A stretch of DNA of 11,468 bases, taken from assembly GCA_015487895.1 (NCBI GenBank), contig WFOW01000418.1, positions 1 through 11,468 on the forward strand, written 5' to 3'. The DNA is from Gammaproteobacteria bacterium (GTDB lineage: Bacteria > Pseudomonadota > Gammaproteobacteria > S144-34). The notes under the pieces were generated by a model, which had not been told where the DNA came from, searched no databases, and worked only from the letters and a program-made list of their open reading frames with translations. Every line of letters begins with the position of its first letter. The first letter of the stretch is position 1. This document shows, in pieces, positions 8,246 to 11,468 of this stretch. A program made the translations under genes and the position numbers.

Positions 8246-8254
8246 TGGTATATA
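8246..8254 (+). promoter_or_regulatory. Candidate internal promoter before hisA
   Basis: TGGTATATA forms an extended -10 (TGn then TATATA, four of six) in an otherwise GC-rich gap. An overlapping TATAAG occurs at 8251-8256. No good -35 is seen. Start near 8261 would give a leader of about 117 bases to hisA. The gap 8229-8377 shows no gene, no histidine-codon run and no clear attenuator hairpin. Confidence 0.35.
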
Positions 8255-8377
8255 AGGGGCCAGCGAGAGCCCGTAGCCGGCAGCAAGACCGGACCGCCAA
8301 CGCCACGCCGCACATCCCACCCGCAGGCCAGGCCGCCATACCATAGACCCCGTTCCGTGCCAGCGGAGCCCTAGACC

Positions 8378-9136
8378 ATGGAGCTGATCCCCGCGATCGA
8401 CATCAAGGACGGCAAGTGCGTGCGCCTGCGCCAGGGGCGCATGGACGACGTCACGGTCTTCGGCGACGACCCGGTGGAGGTCGCCCGGCGCTGGGTGGAG
8501 GCCGGCGCGCGGCGGCTGCACATGGTCGACCTGGACGGCGCGCGCGCCGGCCGGCCCGTCAACGCCGAGGTCGTGCGCCGCGTCACCGCCGCCTTCCCGG
8601 ACCTCCCGGTGCAGGTTGGCGGCGGCATCCGCGACGTCGAGACCGCCGAGGCCTACCTGCGCGCGGGCGTGCGCTGGGTCATCATCGGCACCAAGGCCGT
8701 GAGCACCCCACACTTCGTGAGCGAGCTGTGCCTGGAGTTCCCGGGCCACGTGATCGTCGGCCTCGACGCGCGCGAGGGGAAGGTCGCCGTGGACGGCTGG
8801 TCCAAGCTCTCACACCACGACGTGGTCGACCTCGCCCAGCGCTTCGAGCGCGAGGGCGTGGAGGCCATCGTCTACACCGACATCAGCCGCGACGGCATGA
8901 TGCAGGGCGTCAACGCCGAGGCGACCGCGGCGCTCGCGCGCGCCATCCACGTGCCGGTCATCGCCTCCGGCGGCATCTCGAGCCTGGACGACATCCGCGC
9001 GCTCTGCGCGGTGGCCGACGACGGCATCGAGGGCGCCATCATCGGCCGCGCGCTCTACGAGGGCAGCATCGACCTCGCCGAGGCGCAGCGCCTCGCCGAC
9101 GAGCTCTGCGGGGGCCGCGGCGAGAGCGCCGCCTGA
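8378..9136 (+). CDS. hisA: HisA, ProFAR isomerase
   Basis: HisA (252 aa) isomerises the aminoaldose ProFAR to the aminoketose PRFAR. It is a (beta/alpha)8 barrel made of two similar halves, each with a phosphate-binding glycine motif: QVGGGIR (79-85) and ASGGIS further on. The acid/base residues Asp8 (PAIDIKDG) and Asp130 (VGLDAREG) are both present, and DGAR...TDISRDGM is family-typical. The length is normal. A GGAG site lies nine bases before the ATG. The seven-base gap to hisF indicates co-translation with it. Confidence 0.97.
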   Translation: MELIPAIDIKDGKCVRLRQGRMDDVTVFGDDPVEVARRWVEAGARRLHMVDLDGARAGRPVNAEVVRRVTAAFPDLPVQVGGGIRDVETAEAYLRAGVRWVIIGTKAVSTPHFVSELCLEFPGHVIVGLDAREGKVAVDGWSKLSHHDVVDLAQRFEREGVEAIVYTDISRDGMMQGVNAEATAALARAIHVPVIASGGISSLDDIRALCAVADDGIEGAIIGRALYEGSIDLAEAQRLADELCGGRGESAA

Positions 9137-9143
9137 GCGGCCC

Positions 9144-9917
<774 letters not shown>

Positions 9918-9949
9918 GCGCCCGCCCGCGGGGCGGCGCCCGTTCGCGC

Positions 9950-9955
9950 TATACT
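9950..9955 (+). promoter_or_regulatory. Candidate -10 element before hisI
   Basis: TATACT matches TATAAT at five of six positions and lies in the 83-base gap between hisF and hisI. The same GCTATACT core occurs in the promoter at 201-209. No -35 hexamer is recognisable, and the region before it is a GC-rich imperfect inverted repeat (about 9919-9941). It is a possible internal promoter for hisIE and tatAB. Confidence 0.3.
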
Positions 9956-10000
9956 GGGTTGCCGGGCCGCGGCCGGCCCGATGCGTCCCGGTCGGACCCC

Positions 10001-10423
10001 ATGTCAGGCACGTCAGGGCAGCAGGCGCAGGACTGGCTCGAGGAGGTGCGCTGGAACGAGGCGGGGCTCGTGCCCGCCGTCGCCCAGGACGCGCGCACCG
10101 GCCGCGTGCTGATGGTGGCGTGGATGAACCGCGAGGCCCTGGCCGAGACCGCGGCCACGGGGCGCGCCGTCTACTGGTCGCGCTCGCGCGGGCGCCTGTG
10201 GCGCAAGGGCGAGGAGTCGGGCAACGTGCAGCGCGTGCGCGCGATCCGGCTCGACTGCGACGGCGACGTGGTGCTGCTCGAGGTCGAGCAGGCGGGCGGC
10301 GTCGCCTGCCACACCGGCCGCGAGCGCTGCTTCTACCGCGAGCTGCGCGACGGGCGCTGGGAGACGGTCGAGCCGGTGCTGCGCGACCCGGCCGAGATGT
10401 ACGGCGCCGGAGGCGGGGCGTGA
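10001..10423 (+). CDS. hisI: HisI, phosphoribosyl-AMP cyclohydrolase
   Basis: HisI (140 aa) opens the adenine ring of PR-AMP to give ProFAR, the third step of the pathway. The metal-binding region LDCDGD (84-89) and the zinc cysteines Cys86, Cys103 and Cys110 ([12 protein letters not shown]) are present, as is the substrate motif [16 protein letters not shown] (60-75). It is the stand-alone form without a fused HisE domain. The ATG at 10001 is the in-frame start that gives family length; an ATG at 9981 is out of frame. The stop overlaps the hisE start by four bases. Confidence 0.96.
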   Translation: MSGTSGQQAQDWLEEVRWNEAGLVPAVAQDARTGRVLMVAWMNREALAETAATGRAVYWSRSRGRLWRKGEESGNVQRVRAIRLDCDGDVVLLEVEQAGGVACHTGRERCFYRELRDGRWETVEPVLRDPAEMYGAGGGA

Positions 10424-10737
10424 GCGCGGTGCTCGAGCGCCTGGCCGAGGTGCTGGAGGCGCGCAAGGCCGCCTCGCCCGAGGCCTCCTACGTCGCCAGC
10501 CTCTACGCCGGCGCGCCGGACGCCATCCTGCGCAAGATCGGCGAGGAGGCCACGGAGCTGGTGCTGGCCGGCAAGGGCGGCCGCGACGAGGAGGTGGTGC
10601 ACGAGACGGCGGATCTCTGGTTCCACACGCTGGTGCTGCTGGCCGCCCGCGGCCTCGGCCCGGCGCAGGTGCTCGCGGAGCTGGAGCGGCGCTTCGGCAC
10701 CTCGGGCCACGAGGAGAAGGCACGGCGCGGCGGCTGA
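10420..10737 (+). CDS. hisE: HisE, phosphoribosyl-ATP pyrophosphohydrolase
   Basis: HisE (105 aa) removes pyrophosphate from PR-ATP, the second step of histidine synthesis, just before HisI acts. It is an all-alpha MazG-like protein. The metal-binding motifs are EEATE (42-46) and ETADL (62-66), followed by the family-typical hydrophobic [13 protein letters not shown]. It starts at GTG 10420 within the hisI stop (GTGA), with GGAGG six bases upstream, so hisI and hisE are translationally coupled. The tatA gene follows after 48 bases. Confidence 0.95.
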   Translation: MSAVLERLAEVLEARKAASPEASYVASLYAGAPDAILRKIGEEATELVLAGKGGRDEEVVHETADLWFHTLVLLAARGLGPAQVLAELERRFGTSGHEEKARRGG

Positions 10738-10742
10738 GGCCG

Positions 10743-10759
10743 CCGCGCCCAGGGCGCGG
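10743..10759 (+). other. GC hairpin between hisE and tatA
   Basis: CCGCGCC (10743-10749) pairs with GGCGCGG (10753-10759) around a CAG loop. No T-run follows, so it is a weak terminator candidate; it may instead attenuate or process the transcript between the his and tat genes. Confidence 0.25.
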
Positions 10760-10785
10760 GCCGCCGGCCCGCCGGAGAGCGAGCG

Positions 10786-11019
10786 ATGTTCGGGTTCAAA
10801 GAGCTGCTCATCATCCTGCTGATCGTGCTGGTGCTGTTCGGCGCCAAGCGCCTGCGCACCCTCGGCTCCGACCTCGGCAGCGCCATCAAGAACTTCCGCA
10901 AGGCCGTGCGCGAGGGCGAGGAGGAGGGCGCGGCCGCGGCCAAGGAGGCGGGCCGCCTCGAGGGCGAGGAGCGCGTGATCGACGCCGAGGTCACGCACAA
11001 GGAGAAGGACCGGGCCTGA
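10786..11019 (+). CDS. tatA: TatA, twin-arginine translocase pore subunit
   Basis: TatA (77 aa) polymerises in the inner membrane to pass folded twin-arginine precursor proteins. A short N-terminal transmembrane helix (about 5-18) ends at the [10 protein letters not shown] hinge (18-27). An amphipathic helix ([20 protein letters not shown]) and a charged, unstructured Glu/Lys/Ala tail follow, the classical TatA layout. A GGAG site lies eight bases before the ATG. The linkage of tatAB to hisE is common in beta- and some gammaproteobacteria. It is told apart from TatB below by FGAK rather than GPERLP. Confidence 0.95.
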   Translation: MFGFKELLIILLIVLVLFGAKRLRTLGSDLGSAIKNFRKAVREGEEEGAAAAKEAGRLEGEERVIDAEVTHKEKDRA

Positions 11020-11059
11020 GCGCGGCGCCCCCGCGGGGCGTGGCGCGGGCGGCGGCGCC

Positions 11060-11468
11060 ATGTTCGACATCGGCTTCGCCGAGATCGTCCTGGTGATGGT
11101 GATCGCGCTCCTGGTCGTGGGCCCGGAGCGCCTGCCCCGGCTCGCGCGCACCGCCGGGCTGTGGCTCGGCAAGGCGCGCGCCTTCGTCCAGTCGGTGCGC
11201 GAGGACGTCGAGCGCGAGCTCGCCGCCGAGGAGCTCAAGCGCGTCATGGACGAGACCGGCCGCATCGGCGAGGAGCTCGGGCAGGTGCGCGAGATCATCG
11301 AGGAGACCGACAGCGAGCTGCGCCAGGCCACCGCCGCCCCGGCGGCCGGCGCCGCGGGCGGGGCCCCTCGCGCGCCGGCGGGCGGCGAGCGCGACGCCCA
11401 GGCCCCCGCCGCCCTGAGCGGCGAGGCCGGCGGCGGGGACCGGCGGCAGGCAGGCGACGGAAGCACCG
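11060..11468 (+). CDS. tatB: TatB, twin-arginine translocase receptor subunit (3' end missing)
   Basis: The frame starts at ATG 11060 and stays open to the right edge, so at least 136 residues are visible and the C-terminus is cut off by the window. The start MFDIGFAEIVLVMVIALLVV is one transmembrane helix with the conserved Glu8. The TatB hinge GPERLP lies at residues 21-26. A long charged amphipathic helix (about 27-90) and an Ala/Gly/Pro-rich tail follow. TatB binds twin-arginine signal peptides together with TatC; tatC would be expected just beyond the edge. It lies 40 bases after tatA and has no clear Shine-Dalgarno site. Confidence 0.95.
   Translation, partial: MFDIGFAEIVLVMVIALLVVGPERLPRLARTAGLWLGKARAFVQSVREDVERELAAEELKRVMDETGRIGEELGQVREIIEETDSELRQATAAPAAGAAGGAPRAPAGGERDAQAPAALSGEAGGGDRRQAGDGST

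Noticed and set aside
8229..8377. A histidine attenuator in the hisH-hisA gap
   Set aside because: No short frame with a run of histidine codons, and no terminator/antiterminator pair with a T-run.
9981..9983. An upstream ATG as the hisI start
   Set aside because: It is not in frame with hisI; ATG 10001 is.

Overview
The window is uniformly GC-rich, gap-poor proteobacterial chromosome. It holds an aerobic-respiration block on the minus strand and a histidine-biosynthesis block on the plus strand, placed back to back. A stand-alone HisB (not fused to a phosphatase as in enterics), separate hisI and hisE genes, hisE followed by tatAB, and an FNR/ANR regulator beside ccoNOQP together suggest a high-GC gammaproteobacterium, perhaps of the Chromatiales/Ectothiorhodospiraceae type. 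A betaproteobacterium is not excluded. This placement is inference from gene content and order.

Minus strand, read from about 6800 down to 1: fnr (oxygen-sensing Fe-S regulator), ccoN, ccoO, ccoQ, ccoP (cbb3-type cytochrome c oxidase), an unnamed 95-aa two-helix membrane protein, a 45-aa single-helix membrane protein, ccoG (ferredoxin-like membrane protein of cbb3 assembly/copper reduction) and ccoH (FixH-like assembly protein). From ccoN to ccoH the genes overlap or lie within 22 bases of each other, so they look like one operon. Upstream of ccoN is a near-consensus FNR box (6010-6023) that overlaps the fnr stop codon. It sits exactly 41.5 bases upstream of the start predicted from a -10 hexamer at 5982-5987, the geometry of a class II FNR-activated promoter. 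Past ccoH, a short gap with its own extended -10 and a perfect 9-bp hairpin leads into the first 50 codons of an unrecognised gene that runs off the left edge.

Plus strand, 6908 to the right edge: hisB, hisH, hisA, hisF, hisI and hisE cover PR-ATP pyrophosphohydrolase, PR-AMP cyclohydrolase, ProFAR isomerase, the glutamine amidotransferase/cyclase pair and IGP dehydratase. hisG, hisD, hisC and the histidinol-phosphate phosphatase are not in the window. A promoter precedes hisB, and two internal gaps (hisH-hisA and hisF-hisI) carry promoter-like -10 elements. tatA and a right-truncated tatB (twin-arginine translocase) follow.

I see no RNA genes, insertion sequences, CRISPR arrays or signs of recent transfer. 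The known families are intact with their key residues. The less explained parts are the two small membrane proteins inside the oxidase operon, the long ccoN leader with its operator embedded in fnr, and the cut-off gene at the left edge.
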